Counted from the stretch's first letter, positions 1-8,084 are shown. The stretch: 17,126 nucleotides of DNA from JBEKVE01 sp049514335 (GCA_049514335.1 JBEKVE010000056.1:1-17126); one strand, 5' to 3'. The notes: generated from the sequence alone by a model not told the origin. Program-made: numbers and translations.

Positions 1-28
1 TGGGGCCGTTGAAAGAGGCCTGGCCGGC

Positions 29-1141
29 GTGGTGAGCGCGTCCGCACCCCGTGCTGCTGCGATCTCGCGCGGCGTCCTCGTGCGCTACCGGGTGATGGCC
101 TTCACCACCGCCACGCTCCTGCTCGTGCTCGTGTTCGTAGGCGTCCCCCTGCAGTTCGCGGCGGGCCGGCCCGAGGTGGCGGAGGTGGTGGGAACGATCC
201 ACGGCTTTCTCTATCTCGTCTATCTGGGGGCGGCCTTCGACCTGACGCTGCGACTGCGGGTCCCGCTGTGGCAGATGGCGCTCGTCTTGTTGGCGGGGAC
301 CGTCCCGTTCTGCGCCTTCGTGGCCGAGCGCAAGATGACCAGGCGCTTCGCGGCCAGCGTCGACCCGGCGGCGCCGGTCGCCGAGGGGCCCCGACGCGGC
401 GCCCTGGCGACGTCTCTGTCCCGGGCCCGGCGGCGCTGGCTGTCGCGGCGGGCCCTGCTCCTGCACATCGAGGTGGTCCTGGTAGCCCCGGCGTGCGTGG
501 CCGCGGGCTGGTGGCAGGCGACGAGAGCGCTGGCCGGCAACGGGCTCAGCTGGGTCTACTCCGTCGAGTGGCCCGTCTTCGCCCTGCTCGCCGTGGCCGG
601 ATGGTGGTACCTCATCCACGAGGACCCCGAGGCCTACCGGGCCCGGACGCGCCGGCACGCCGGCGCGCCGGGCAGCGCCGACGGCACGGCCACGACCGCC
701 GTGGCGCTCGCCGCGGACCCCGTGACCGTCGAACGCGGGGTGGCCCGCCTGGCCAGTCGCCTGGCACTCCTCGTCGTCGCCGAATTCGCCCTGGGCATCG
801 CCACCTTGGTCATGGTCCCCGGTGCACGACCCGTCGACCGGCTGTCGCCAGCGGCCGTGACGGTCTACGTCTTCCACGCCGTCGTCGGCCTCCCGCTGGC
901 GCTCGGGGCGGTGATGCTCCTGCTGCGGGTGGGGGGTGCGGCGCGGATCCCCCGGCTGAGCGGGTGGATCGGCGCCGTGGGCGTGGCCGTGGCCGACGCC
1001 GGAGGACTGCTGACCCTGGCGCAACCGCTGCGACTGGCCGGCATGGTGTTCATGGTGCTCGGACCCTTGGTGGCCGGTTTCGGCTACCTCATCCCCACGT
1101 TCGAGAAACTGGACCGCTCACCCGTCGTCGAGGAGTACTGA
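29..1141 (+). CDS. DUF3817 domain fused to a longer polytopic membrane protein
   Basis: This is a 370-residue integral membrane protein of unknown function. Residues about 18-105 match my memory of the DUF3817 family: an RYRVMAF start, three hydrophobic segments (about 23-43, 52-72, 80-100), an HGFLYLVYL segment in the second and an ERK-rich end after the third. DUF3817 proteins are usually only about 100 residues, so most of this protein is extra. A basic linker (about 105-142) is followed by a helix pair rich in WW (about 146-200), a loop, and four more hydrophobic segments (about 243-357), giving roughly nine in all. I chose the GTG at 29, preceded by a GAAAGAGG ribosome-binding-like stretch at 11-18; the GTG at 32 or the ATG at 92 are alternatives. 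It ends 4 bp from the stop of the convergent permease gene. The DUF3817 call is fairly secure; no activity can be assigned. Confidence 0.85.
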   Translation: MVSASAPRAAAISRGVLVRYRVMAFTTATLLLVLVFVGVPLQFAAGRPEVAEVVGTIHGFLYLVYLGAAFDLTLRLRVPLWQMALVLLAGTVPFCAFVAERKMTRRFAASVDPAAPVAEGPRRGALATSLSRARRRWLSRRALLLHIEVVLVAPACVAAGWWQATRALAGNGLSWVYSVEWPVFALLAVAGWWYLIHEDPEAYRARTRRHAGAPGSADGTATTAVALAADPVTVERGVARLASRLALLVVAEFALGIATLVMVPGARPVDRLSPAAVTVYVFHAVVGLPLALGAVMLLLRVGGAARIPRLSGWIGAVGVAVADAGGLLTLAQPLRLAGMVFMVLGPLVAGFGYLIPTFEKLDRSPVVEEY

Positions 1142-1145
1142 CCCG

Positions 1146-3560
1146 CTACTGGGTGCGCAGGAGCTGGGCCGAGCGACTTCGCCGCGCCACGACGGCGGGA
1201 GCGATGGCCAACAGGTTGGCGGCGACGAGCACGCCCGCGCTCAGCACCCCGATCACCCAGATGGGAACGGTGGAGAAGGGCACGGCACCGAGATTGGTGG
1301 CGAACCCCCGCCACACCGCCACGCCGGCGACAATGCCCAGGGGGACGCCGACGACGATCCCCACCACCGCCACCGTCGTCGCCTGCCAACCCACCGCTGC
1401 CCCCACCTGCGTGCTCACGAACCCGAGCGCCTTCAACAGCCCGATCTCGCGCCGGCGGCGGGCCACGCTGACCACGAGCAGGTGAGTGAGGGTGGCCGCA
1501 CCGAACAGCGCCAGCATGAATCCCAGGATGAGCGGGAAGTTCACCGCCTCTCCGAAGTTGACCAGCGAGTTCGGCGTGGTCGGCCGCTCGGCGCTCCCCG
1601 AAGAGGCGGCGAGAAGCCGGGCGAGGACGGCTCGCCCTGCGGGGCTCGGGGTGACTCGTGCCATGACGGCCCCGAGATGGCTCCCGTTGTAGGTTTCCAG
1701 GCACGCGTGCTGCCCCGGCGACGGCGGGCACACGGCGTGCTGGTAGCCCGACAGCGTGAACGCCGCCCCGGTTCCGAGCCCACCGAGCCCGAACTGGCCG
1801 GGGAACGACACTGTGCCCACCACGCGCAACAGCACGGAACGTGAACCACCGCCCGGCTCCTGCACCGTCACGTGCACGGCGGACCCGATATGGGCGCCGA
1901 CCTGGCGCAGGGTGGCGTTGCCCAGGCTGATGTCGCCGTTGCCGGCCGGGAGCCGACCGTCGACCGCCGACAGGAGCAACGGACCGCGCACTGCCTGGCC
2001 GGCCACGGCGAACACGCTGTGTCCGTTGATCGAGACCTCCGCCCGGATCCCGAGCATGATGCCGGTCACGGCCGGAGAGCGCTCCAGATGGGCGATCTCG
2101 GGGCCGGGGGTACCCCCGGTGGCGGCGTTGTTGGCGAACAGGATCTGGTAGTCCTCGCCGTACAGCGCGGGGGTGGTGGTGAGATGGGACAGGCTGGCGC
2201 CGAACACCGCCGTTGCACAAAGGGCGAGGACGGCCAGGGCGGTGCCGAACAATGCCGATCCCACCGGGACCGAGGCCGCGCCCGTCCCCCGTTGCAGCGC
2301 GTGGCGGACCCCGATGACGGCGCTCGGGGGAACGCCGGCAGCGGCCAAGTGGGCCACGATGACAGACGGGCGGGAATCCCGCGCCCTGCCGTCACCGACG
2401 CGCACCCGCGACGCCCGCAGCACCGGCCACATCCCCAACGCCAGGGTCACGACGATCGTGGCCAACGCCCCGAGGAGGAGGACGACGGGGTCGAAGGCGA
2501 GGCCGGTGGAGGGTTCGGCCAGGCGCGCCTCTCCGACCGGGGTGAGCGGGGACAGGGCGAAGGCGACGAGTACGGCCCCGGCCGCCCCGGCCAGCGCCAC
2601 CGCCACGTTGCGCGCCGTGCCCAGCAGGAAGAGGGTGCCTTGGGACAAGCCGAGCGCCGCCAGGGTGGGGTACTCCTCGCTCTCGACCACGCTCTGACGA
2701 CCGAGCGCCTGCCCGATGACGGCCAGGCCGGCCAGTGCCGCCAGCACGGCCAGGACCCACCACCCCACGGCCTGGGGGTGGATCGATGTGGTCACGGCCG
2801 TGGCGATGGAATCCTGGTTCTGCGCGTAGTACACGTTCTTGGCGTTCACGGCGGCGGAGAACCGGGGAAGGTCGGCCGGGCCGTGGCGCAGGCGCACGAA
2901 GTACTCCGGCGCCTCGCCCACCCGCGGGGCGACGGTGCGGGCGAAGGCCGGCGTGGTGTAGAAGTCGTAAGACGCCCCCTGGCCGGCGGGGAACTCGAAC
3001 TCGGCGGTCTCGATGCCCACCACGTGGAACGCGACCCTCGGCCCGTCGGCGTTCACGTTGGCGCCGGAGAGGGCGGCCTGGATCTGTGACGGCCGGTAGA
3101 ACTGGGTGCGGACCACCGACCCGATATGGATCCCGAAGTCCTGTTCGAGGTTCACCGAGGCCAGGACCTCGTCCGGCGCCGACGGGCTCGGCATCCGGCC
3201 CGCCACCAGCTTCGTCACCCGCTCCAGGCCCGGGGGGGAGAGATCGAGGAACGAGACGTTCGAACCGTTGATGCCGCTCGAGCAGGCGCAGAAGAGGGTG
3301 CTGTTGAAAGGAATCTCGGCTGTTGTCACCGAGGCGACGCCGGGCAACGTGTCCAACCCGGGCACGGGTCCGAGGTCGAAGACGAGGTAGTCGAATCCGT
3401 GCGCCGCCACGAAGCGCGGGAAGGCGTTGGCCGTGCGCCGTCCGGCCGCCATCGCCGCCAGCACCAGGCCGCCCACGACGGCGATGAGGACGACCAGGAT
3501 CAGCCACGAGCGCCACCGGCGACGGAATTCAGCACTGAACACGAGCCAGAGCGCGGCCAC
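1146..3560 (-). CDS. FtsX/MacB-type ABC transporter permease
   Basis: This 804-residue permease belongs to the FtsX-like ABC family, which normally pairs with a LolD/MacB-type ATPase and handles lipids, peptides or envelope substrates. An N-terminal membrane helix (about 19-39) follows a basic RRRWRSW segment. A large outside domain comes next, then helices near 265-285, 315-337, 357-380 and 433-455, a second outside domain, and the C-terminal FtsX unit with helices near 673-697, 727-750 and 766-788. The hallmark RRRREIGLLKALG lies at 701-713. Each outside domain has a cysteine pair (C91/C93 and C611/C620) that could form disulfides. The GTG start is preceded by GGAGG at a 5-nt spacing. No ATPase gene lies beside it: the convergent neighbour is a membrane protein and the upstream neighbour is a HIT gene separated by a hairpin. 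The substrate is unknown. Confidence 0.92.
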   Translation of the reverse strand: MAALWLVFSAEFRRRWRSWLILVVLIAVVGGLVLAAMAAGRRTANAFPRFVAAHGFDYLVFDLGPVPGLDTLPGVASVTTAEIPFNSTLFCACSSGINGSNVSFLDLSPPGLERVTKLVAGRMPSPSAPDEVLASVNLEQDFGIHIGSVVRTQFYRPSQIQAALSGANVNADGPRVAFHVVGIETAEFEFPAGQGASYDFYTTPAFARTVAPRVGEAPEYFVRLRHGPADLPRFSAAVNAKNVYYAQNQDSIATAVTTSIHPQAVGWWVLAVLAALAGLAVIGQALGRQSVVESEEYPTLAALGLSQGTLFLLGTARNVAVALAGAAGAVLVAFALSPLTPVGEARLAEPSTGLAFDPVVLLLGALATIVVTLALGMWPVLRASRVRVGDGRARDSRPSVIVAHLAAAGVPPSAVIGVRHALQRGTGAASVPVGSALFGTALAVLALCATAVFGASLSHLTTTPALYGEDYQILFANNAATGGTPGPEIAHLERSPAVTGIMLGIRAEVSINGHSVFAVAGQAVRGPLLLSAVDGRLPAGNGDISLGNATLRQVGAHIGSAVHVTVQEPGGGSRSVLLRVVGTVSFPGQFGLGGLGTGAAFTLSGYQHAVCPPSPGQHACLETYNGSHLGAVMARVTPSPAGRAVLARLLAASSGSAERPTTPNSLVNFGEAVNFPLILGFMLALFGAATLTHLLVVSVARRRREIGLLKALGFVSTQVGAAVGWQATTVAVVGIVVGVPLGIVAGVAVWRGFATNLGAVPFSTVPIWVIGVLSAGVLVAANLLAIAPAVVARRSRSAQLLRTQ

Positions 3561-3625
3561 GGAGACCTCCCGAGGCCCAGTGTTATCCGCCCTGGTGCGA
3601 CGCCCAAGGAGGACAGCCGGTGGAT

Positions 3626-3652
3626 GAGGGAGGTGGTAGCACCACCTCCCTC
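3626..3652 (-). terminator. Perfect 12-bp hairpin after the HIT gene
   Basis: A 12-bp perfect stem (3626-3637 with 3641-3652) closes on a 3-nt loop, 13 nt past the stop of the HIT gene and about 65 nt before the permease start. It lacks a U-run, as is common in GC-rich actinobacteria. It probably ends the npdG-to-HIT transcription unit or protects its 3' end. A shorter stem, CCTCC/GGAGG at about 3650-3661, overlaps one arm, so the two folds compete. The structure is plain in the sequence; the function is inferred. Confidence 0.5.
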
Positions 3653-3665
3653 CGTGGAGGCGAGC

Positions 3666-4178
3666 TCAGCTGTCGGGCCAGGCCCGGTACAGGCGCTCCC
3701 ATCCCACGGTGAGCGATTCGGGCATGACCCGCACACCGGCCACCGACGTCATGAAGTTCGTGTCCCCCGACCACCGGGGCAGCACGTGCAGGTGGAGATG
3801 CGACGGGATCCCGGCGCCGGCGGCGCGGCCCAGGTTGGCGCCCACGTTGACGCCGTCGGGGTCGTACTCGGCCTCGATGGTGGCGACGGCCTGACAGGTG
3901 GCGCTCCACAGGCCGGCCGACTCGTCGGGGGTGAGCTCGGACAACTCGCCGATGTGGCGGGCCGGCATCACGAGCACGTGCCCGCTCGAATACGGATAGG
4001 CGTTCATGACGACGAGGCTGCGCTCGTCGCGCCACACCACGAGGTTCTCCGCACTCGGCGGACCCGAGGCGGCGATGCGGCAGAAGACGCACCCGCCGTC
4101 CTCGCCGCTGCGCTCGGCCTCGGTGGCCGACGTCACGTAGTCGTGGCGCCACCCCGCCCACAGCTGCTCCAGGCTCAC
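3666..4178 (-). CDS. HIT family protein, Ap4A phosphorylase/hydrolase-like (Rv2613c type)
   Basis: This 170-residue histidine-triad protein probably cleaves diadenosine polyphosphates such as Ap4A, or a related nucleotide, in the cytoplasm. The triad is HLHLHV at 127-132, followed by LPRW; the central His129 or His131 would be the nucleophile region. A CVFC pair (30-33) could bind zinc, and NVGANLG (111-117) is the usual substrate-loop segment. From memory, the N-terminal LEQLWAGWRHDYV, the NAYPYSSGH stretch and the SGDTNF stretch after the triad closely resemble M. tuberculosis Rv2613c, described as an Ap4A phosphorylase, which also sits beside thrS. The GTG start at 4178 overlaps the thrS stop in a GTGA, so translation is probably coupled. 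ThrRS-type enzymes make Ap4A as a side product, which gives the pairing sense. Phosphorylase versus hydrolase activity cannot be told from sequence. Confidence 0.92.
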   Translation of the reverse strand: MSLEQLWAGWRHDYVTSATEAERSGEDGGCVFCRIAASGPPSAENLVVWRDERSLVVMNAYPYSSGHVLVMPARHIGELSELTPDESAGLWSATCQAVATIEAEYDPDGVNVGANLGRAAGAGIPSHLHLHVLPRWSGDTNFMTSVAGVRVMPESLTVGWERLYRAWPDS

Positions 4179-6211
4179 GCCACCGGTCCCGCCTCGGGCG
4201 CGTCGCCGCCGCGCTCGGGCAGTCCCTTCGCTTCGATCTCGGCCGACACCGCCGCCACCAGCACCTCGAGCGCGACGCCCCGGTCGGCTCGCGTCGCACC
4301 CCGGGCGTTCACGCCCACCGTCCCCGCCGCCGTGTCCTCGTCTCCCACCACGAGCACGTACGGGACCTTCTCGAGCTTCCAGCGGCGGATGCGGGCGTTG
4401 AGCGGCTCGTCCGCGGTGTCCACCTCGACCCGGATTCCCGCCGCCCGGCACGCCGCCGCCACGTGGCGGGCATAGCCGTCGTGGTCGTCGCGCACGGGCA
4501 GCACCGCCACCTGCACGGGCATGAGCCACGTGGGAAGCGCCCCGGCGTAGTGCTCGAGGAGGATGGCGAAGAAGCGCTCCACCGATCCGAACAGGGCGCG
4601 GTGGATCATGATGGGCCGGTGCCGGGCGTTGTCGGCGCCGGTGTACTCCATGCCGAAGCGCTGGGGCAGCTGGAAGTCGAGCTGGATGGTCGACACCTGC
4701 CACGTCCGGCCGATGGCGTCGCGGGCCTGCACCGAGATCTTGGGGCCGTAGAAGGCGCCGCCGCCCTCGTCCATGACGAAGACGAGACCCGCATCCTCCG
4801 CCACGGCGCGCAGCGCCTCGGTGGCGTCGGCCCACTCGGCGTCGCTCCCCACCGCCTTGCCCTCGGGCTTGGTGGACAGCTCCAGGTAGAAGTCGTCGAG
4901 GCCGAAGTCGCGCAGCAGGTCGAGCACGAAGCGCAGAACCGACTGCAGCTCGGGCACCATCTGCTCGCGGGTGCAGAAGATGTGGGCGTCGTCCTGGGTC
5001 ATGCCCCGCACCCGGGTGAGACCGTGCACCACCCCCGACTTCTCGTAGCGGTAGACGGTGCCGAACTCGAACAGCCGCAGGGGGAGCTCGCGATACGAGC
5101 GCCGCCGGCTGCGGTACACGAGAATGTGAAACGGGCAGTTCATCGGCTTCAGGTGGTACTGCTGGCCGTCCTCCAGGGTCATGGGCGGGAACATGCCCTC
5201 GGCGAACCAGTCGAGGTGGCCCGACACCTCGAACAGGTCCGACTTGGTGATGTGCGGCGTGTAGGCGAAGTCGTAGCCGCCCTCGATGTGGCGGCGGCGG
5301 CTGTAGTCCTCCATGAGGCGGCGGATGGTGGCCCCCTTGGGGTGGAACACCGCCAGGCCCGAGCCGATCTCGCTCGGGAACGAGAAGAGGTCGAGCTCGG
5401 CTCCGATGCGCCGGTGATCGCGTCGTTCGGCCTCCTCCAGGCGGTGCAGGTAGTCGGCCAGCGCCTTGTCCGATTCCCACGCCGTGCCGTAGATCCGTTG
5501 CAGCTGGGGCCGGTGCTCGTCGCCGCGCCAGTAGGCCCCCGCCACCCGCAGCAGCTTGAAGTGCCCGAGCCGCCCGGTGGAGGGGACGTGGGGACCGAGG
5601 CAGAGGTCGACGAACCCTTCGCCGCCCCCGGGACGGGGATTGCGGTACGCGCTCACCGCCTGGGCGTCGGGCGCCACGTCGGCGGAGGCCTCGGCCGACA
5701 GCTCGGCGTCGCCGGCTTCGGCCACCCCCTCGATGATCTCGCGCTTGAAGGGCTGGTCGGCGAAGAGGGCGAGGCCTTCGTCGACGGAGTGCTCGTGGCG
5801 CACGAAGGGCTGGTCCTCGCCCATGATGGCGCGCATCTTGTCCTCGATGCGGGCCAGGTCGTCCTCGCTGAAGGTGGCCCCACCGGGGAGCTCGAAGTCG
5901 TAGTAGAAGCCGTCGGCGATGGCCGGCCCGATGGCGTAATGGGCGCCGGGCCACAGATCGAGCACCGCCTGGGCGAGCACGTGGGCCGTGGAGTGGCGCA
6001 GCACGGCGCGGCCTGCGTCGGAGTCCTCGGTGACCACCGACACCGCCGCGCCGTCGGGCAGGGGCGTGCCGAGGTCCACCCCGGCGCCGTCCACGGTGGT
6101 GGCGACGGCCGCCTTGGCCAGCCGCTTGCCGATCGAGGCGGCGAGGTCGCGGCCCGTGGCGCCGTCGTCCAACTCCTTGCGGCTCCCGTCGGGCAGGGTG
6201 ACGGCGATCAC
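4175..6211 (-). CDS. thrS: Threonyl-tRNA synthetase
   Basis: This class II synthetase charges tRNA-Thr with threonine in the cytoplasm; at 678 residues it has full family length. A TGS domain (about 1-62) leads into the editing domain, whose metal-site-like residues are H73 and H77 (HSTAH) with C204 and H208 (LCLGPH), so Ser-tRNA-Thr editing should be intact. The catalytic core (about 285-555) carries the zinc ligands C359 (MNCP), H410 (DDAH) and H537 (MIHRA), a motif 2 arginine region (FEFGTVYRYE, 381-390) and the GSVERF of motif 3. The anticodon-binding domain follows from about 562. I set the start at the GTG at 6211 because VIAVTLPDG begins the TGS domain; the frame runs open far upstream but that part overlaps the ligase gene. 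This GTG overlaps the upstream stop in a GTGA. The final ~18 residues are an acidic tail. Confidence 0.98.
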   Translation of the reverse strand: MIAVTLPDGSRKELDDGATGRDLAASIGKRLAKAAVATTVDGAGVDLGTPLPDGAAVSVVTEDSDAGRAVLRHSTAHVLAQAVLDLWPGAHYAIGPAIADGFYYDFELPGGATFSEDDLARIEDKMRAIMGEDQPFVRHEHSVDEGLALFADQPFKREIIEGVAEAGDAELSAEASADVAPDAQAVSAYRNPRPGGGEGFVDLCLGPHVPSTGRLGHFKLLRVAGAYWRGDEHRPQLQRIYGTAWESDKALADYLHRLEEAERRDHRRIGAELDLFSFPSEIGSGLAVFHPKGATIRRLMEDYSRRRHIEGGYDFAYTPHITKSDLFEVSGHLDWFAEGMFPPMTLEDGQQYHLKPMNCPFHILVYRSRRRSYRELPLRLFEFGTVYRYEKSGVVHGLTRVRGMTQDDAHIFCTREQMVPELQSVLRFVLDLLRDFGLDDFYLELSTKPEGKAVGSDAEWADATEALRAVAEDAGLVFVMDEGGGAFYGPKISVQARDAIGRTWQVSTIQLDFQLPQRFGMEYTGADNARHRPIMIHRALFGSVERFFAILLEHYAGALPTWLMPVQVAVLPVRDDHDGYARHVAAACRAAGIRVEVDTADEPLNARIRRWKLEKVPYVLVVGDEDTAAGTVGVNARGATRADRGVALEVLVAAVSAEIEAKGLPERGGDAPEAGPVA

Positions 6212-7332
6212 AGCGCCACCCCCAGCAGCGCCGCCCCCGACATGACCGATCGTCCCCGGGCCGCCTCCTCGTCCAACACGGCCAGCGCCCCGGGGGTGTC
6301 GAGGTCGGCGTCGAGCCGGTGGCGGACGGCCTCGAGCACGGCCTGGTCCGCTGCGCCCGCCGCCGACGAGCGCCACCGGTCCAGGCGGTCGGCCGCCGTC
6401 ACCAGGTCCGAGCCCGCCCAGTCCCAGTCCTGGCGGTAGTGATGACCGAGCAGGGCGAGGCGCACCGTCATCGGCTCCCATTCCTTCAGCAGGTCCCCCA
6501 CGAACACGAGGTTGCCGAGGGACTTCGACATCTTGACGCCGTCGAGACCCACCATGCCGACGTGCAGCCAGTGGCGCGAGAAAGTCGCCCCCGTGACCGA
6601 CTCGGACTGGGCCGTCTCGCACTCGTGGTGGGGGAACACGAGGTCGCGTCCCCCGCCGTGGAGGTCGACGGTGTCGCCCAGGTCCCGCATGGCGAGCGCC
6701 GAGCACTCGATGTGCCACCCCGGGCGCCCCGGGCCCCAGCGCGACTCCCACGCCGGCTCGTCGGCGGCGGAGGGCTGCCACAGCACGAAGTCGAGCGGAT
6801 CGCGCTTGGCCGGGTCCTCGGGGTTTCCGCCGCGCTCCGCCGCCAGCTCCAGCATCTCGGGGCGCGACAGGTGGCTGACCTGTCCGAAGCGGGGGAAGCT
6901 CGACACGTCGAAGTACACCGCGCCCGCCGCGCTGTAGGCGTGCCCGGAGTCGAGGACCGCACCGACGAGGGAGAGGATGTCGGGAATGGCCGAGGTCGCC
7001 CGGGGCTCGCGGTAGACGGGCCACAGGCCGAGCGCCTGCATGTTGGCGTCGAAGCGCGCCATCTCCTCCGCCGCCAGGTCGAGGTAGTGCACGCCCAGCT
7101 CCCGCGCCTTACGCAGGATGTCGTCGTCCACGTCGGTGACGTTTCGCACCAACCGGCTCTCGTGCCCGAGGTCGGCGAGGCGGCGCTGGAGCACGTCGAA
7201 GGTCAGGTACACCTGGGCGTGCCCCACGTGGGCGGCGTCGTAGGGCGTGATGCCGCAGGAGTACATGCGCACCACGGGGCCCGGGTCGAAGGGCACGATC
7301 TCGCCGCGCGGCGTGTCGAACAGCTGCATCAC
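6208..7332 (-). CDS. mshC: MshC-like cysteine ligase (class I, CysRS family, no anticodon domain)
   Basis: This 374-residue class I synthetase-fold enzyme activates cysteine with ATP. The best reading is MshC, which joins cysteine to GlcN-Ins in mycothiol synthesis. MshC-like features are CGITPYD at 26-32 (CysRS usually has CGPTVYD), the RPGWHIEC stretch, and an ending at LLGVAL with no CysRS anticodon-binding domain. The HIGH motif is HVGHA (35-39) and KMSKS is at 267-271. Zinc ligands are C26, C210, H235 and possibly E239. That last glutamate and the ETAQSE and KMSKSLGN context look like true CysRS, and the N-terminus is short as in CysRS, so a reduced cysteinyl-tRNA synthetase remains possible. 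The start is the GTG at 7332, or the adjacent ATG at 7329, preceded by GAGGCGG overlapping the upstream stop. The gap to npdG is 13 bp and it overlaps thrS by 4 nt. Confidence 0.9.
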   Translation of the reverse strand: MMQLFDTPRGEIVPFDPGPVVRMYSCGITPYDAAHVGHAQVYLTFDVLQRRLADLGHESRLVRNVTDVDDDILRKARELGVHYLDLAAEEMARFDANMQALGLWPVYREPRATSAIPDILSLVGAVLDSGHAYSAAGAVYFDVSSFPRFGQVSHLSRPEMLELAAERGGNPEDPAKRDPLDFVLWQPSAADEPAWESRWGPGRPGWHIECSALAMRDLGDTVDLHGGGRDLVFPHHECETAQSESVTGATFSRHWLHVGMVGLDGVKMSKSLGNLVFVGDLLKEWEPMTVRLALLGHHYRQDWDWAGSDLVTAADRLDRWRSSAAGAADQAVLEAVRHRLDADLDTPGALAVLDEEAARGRSVMSGAALLGVAL

Positions 7333-7345
7333 CGGGGGTTCCGCC

Positions 7346-8005
7346 TCATACGTGGTCGAGCCCGGCCAGCCGCAGGGTGCTGTGCGCCTTGTAGCGGATG
7401 TTCAGGGTGACGAGCACGGCCGTGAAGGCCTCCACCGCGCCGGCCGAGGCCAGGCTGCCGGCGTCGAGGGGGCGCAGGCCCTCGATCGAGGCCATGAGGG
7501 CCATGGCCGAGGCGGTGGCCTCGGCGTGGTCGGAGCACACCAGGACGTCGGCGCCGAGGACCCGGTCGAGATCCTCGAGCTCGGCGGCGGGCAGGTGGTG
7601 GCCGGCCGCCGCCACCTGGGAACGGGGCAGCTCGGCCTGCACGGCGCCCGCCATCGATCCCCGGGGGGGAATGAGGGCGTGCAGCTCGCGCCCCTGCTTC
7701 ACGAGTGCGTTGGCCACCGACACCACGACCTTCCCCGACAGCTGCTCCGCCAGGGGGCGGACGGTGGGCACGACCGCGTCCCAGGGCGTGGCCACCACCA
7801 CCACGTCGGCCGACGCCGCTGCGTCGTTGTCGCCCCCTTCCATGGCGAGGGACCGGCCCGGCCAGCGCGCCAGCACCTCGTCCACCACGGAAGCGGCCCG
7901 GTCGCGGTCGCGCGAGCCGACGGTCACCGATGTCCCCGCCACCGCCAGCCGCAGCCCCAACCCCCTGCCCAGCGGTCCCGTACCCCCGAGGATGCCGACG
8001 TGCAT
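7346..8005 (-). CDS. npdG: NADP:coenzyme F420 oxidoreductase
   Basis: This 219-residue Rossmann-fold protein most likely moves hydride between NADP(H) and the deazaflavin coenzyme F420 in the cytoplasm. The nucleotide-binding loop is GGTGPLG at 7-13 followed by GRGLGLRLA, and SRDRDRA at 31-37 ends the second strand with Ser/Arg suited to the 2'-phosphate of NADP. Further on VVVATPWDAV and SVANAL are typical of the NpdG/FNO family, as is the length. A ProC- or ketol-reductase-like relative is less likely, because the GGTGxLG plus GSRD combination is characteristic. The ATG at 8005 has AAGG about 9 nt upstream. It is the first gene of the minus-strand cluster and is divergent from fabI across 93 bp. 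Confidence 0.88.
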   Translation of the reverse strand: MHVGILGGTGPLGRGLGLRLAVAGTSVTVGSRDRDRAASVVDEVLARWPGRSLAMEGGDNDAAASADVVVVATPWDAVVPTVRPLAEQLSGKVVVSVANALVKQGRELHALIPPRGSMAGAVQAELPRSQVAAAGHHLPAAELEDLDRVLGADVLVCSDHAEATASAMALMASIEGLRPLDAGSLASAGAVEAFTAVLVTLNIRYKAHSTLRLAGLDHV

Positions 8006-8052
8006 CGGCACACCTTGGCACACCGGCCCCGGGCCCCGGATCACCTCCGGAC

Positions 8053-8067
8053 CGGCGGTGACCGCCG
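8053..8067. promoter_or_regulatory. 7-bp inverted repeat between npdG and fabI
   Basis: CGGCGGT and ACCGCCG flank a single central base, making a 15-bp dyad in the 93-bp divergent intergenic space. It lies just where a -35 element for fabI would fall and about 50 bp upstream of the npdG start. It could be a binding site for a regulator of both genes. GC-rich dyads of this size also arise by chance, so confidence is low. Confidence 0.25.
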
Positions 8068-8084
8068 CCTGTGACGGGCTCGGA

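Noticed and set aside
4463..6439. Open frame of more than 600 codons on the plus strand, antisense to thrS and part of the ligase gene
   Set aside because: Very GC-rich coding DNA leaves long open frames on the opposite strand. The product is His/Val/Gly-rich with no domain, while the minus-strand frame has all ThrRS motifs.
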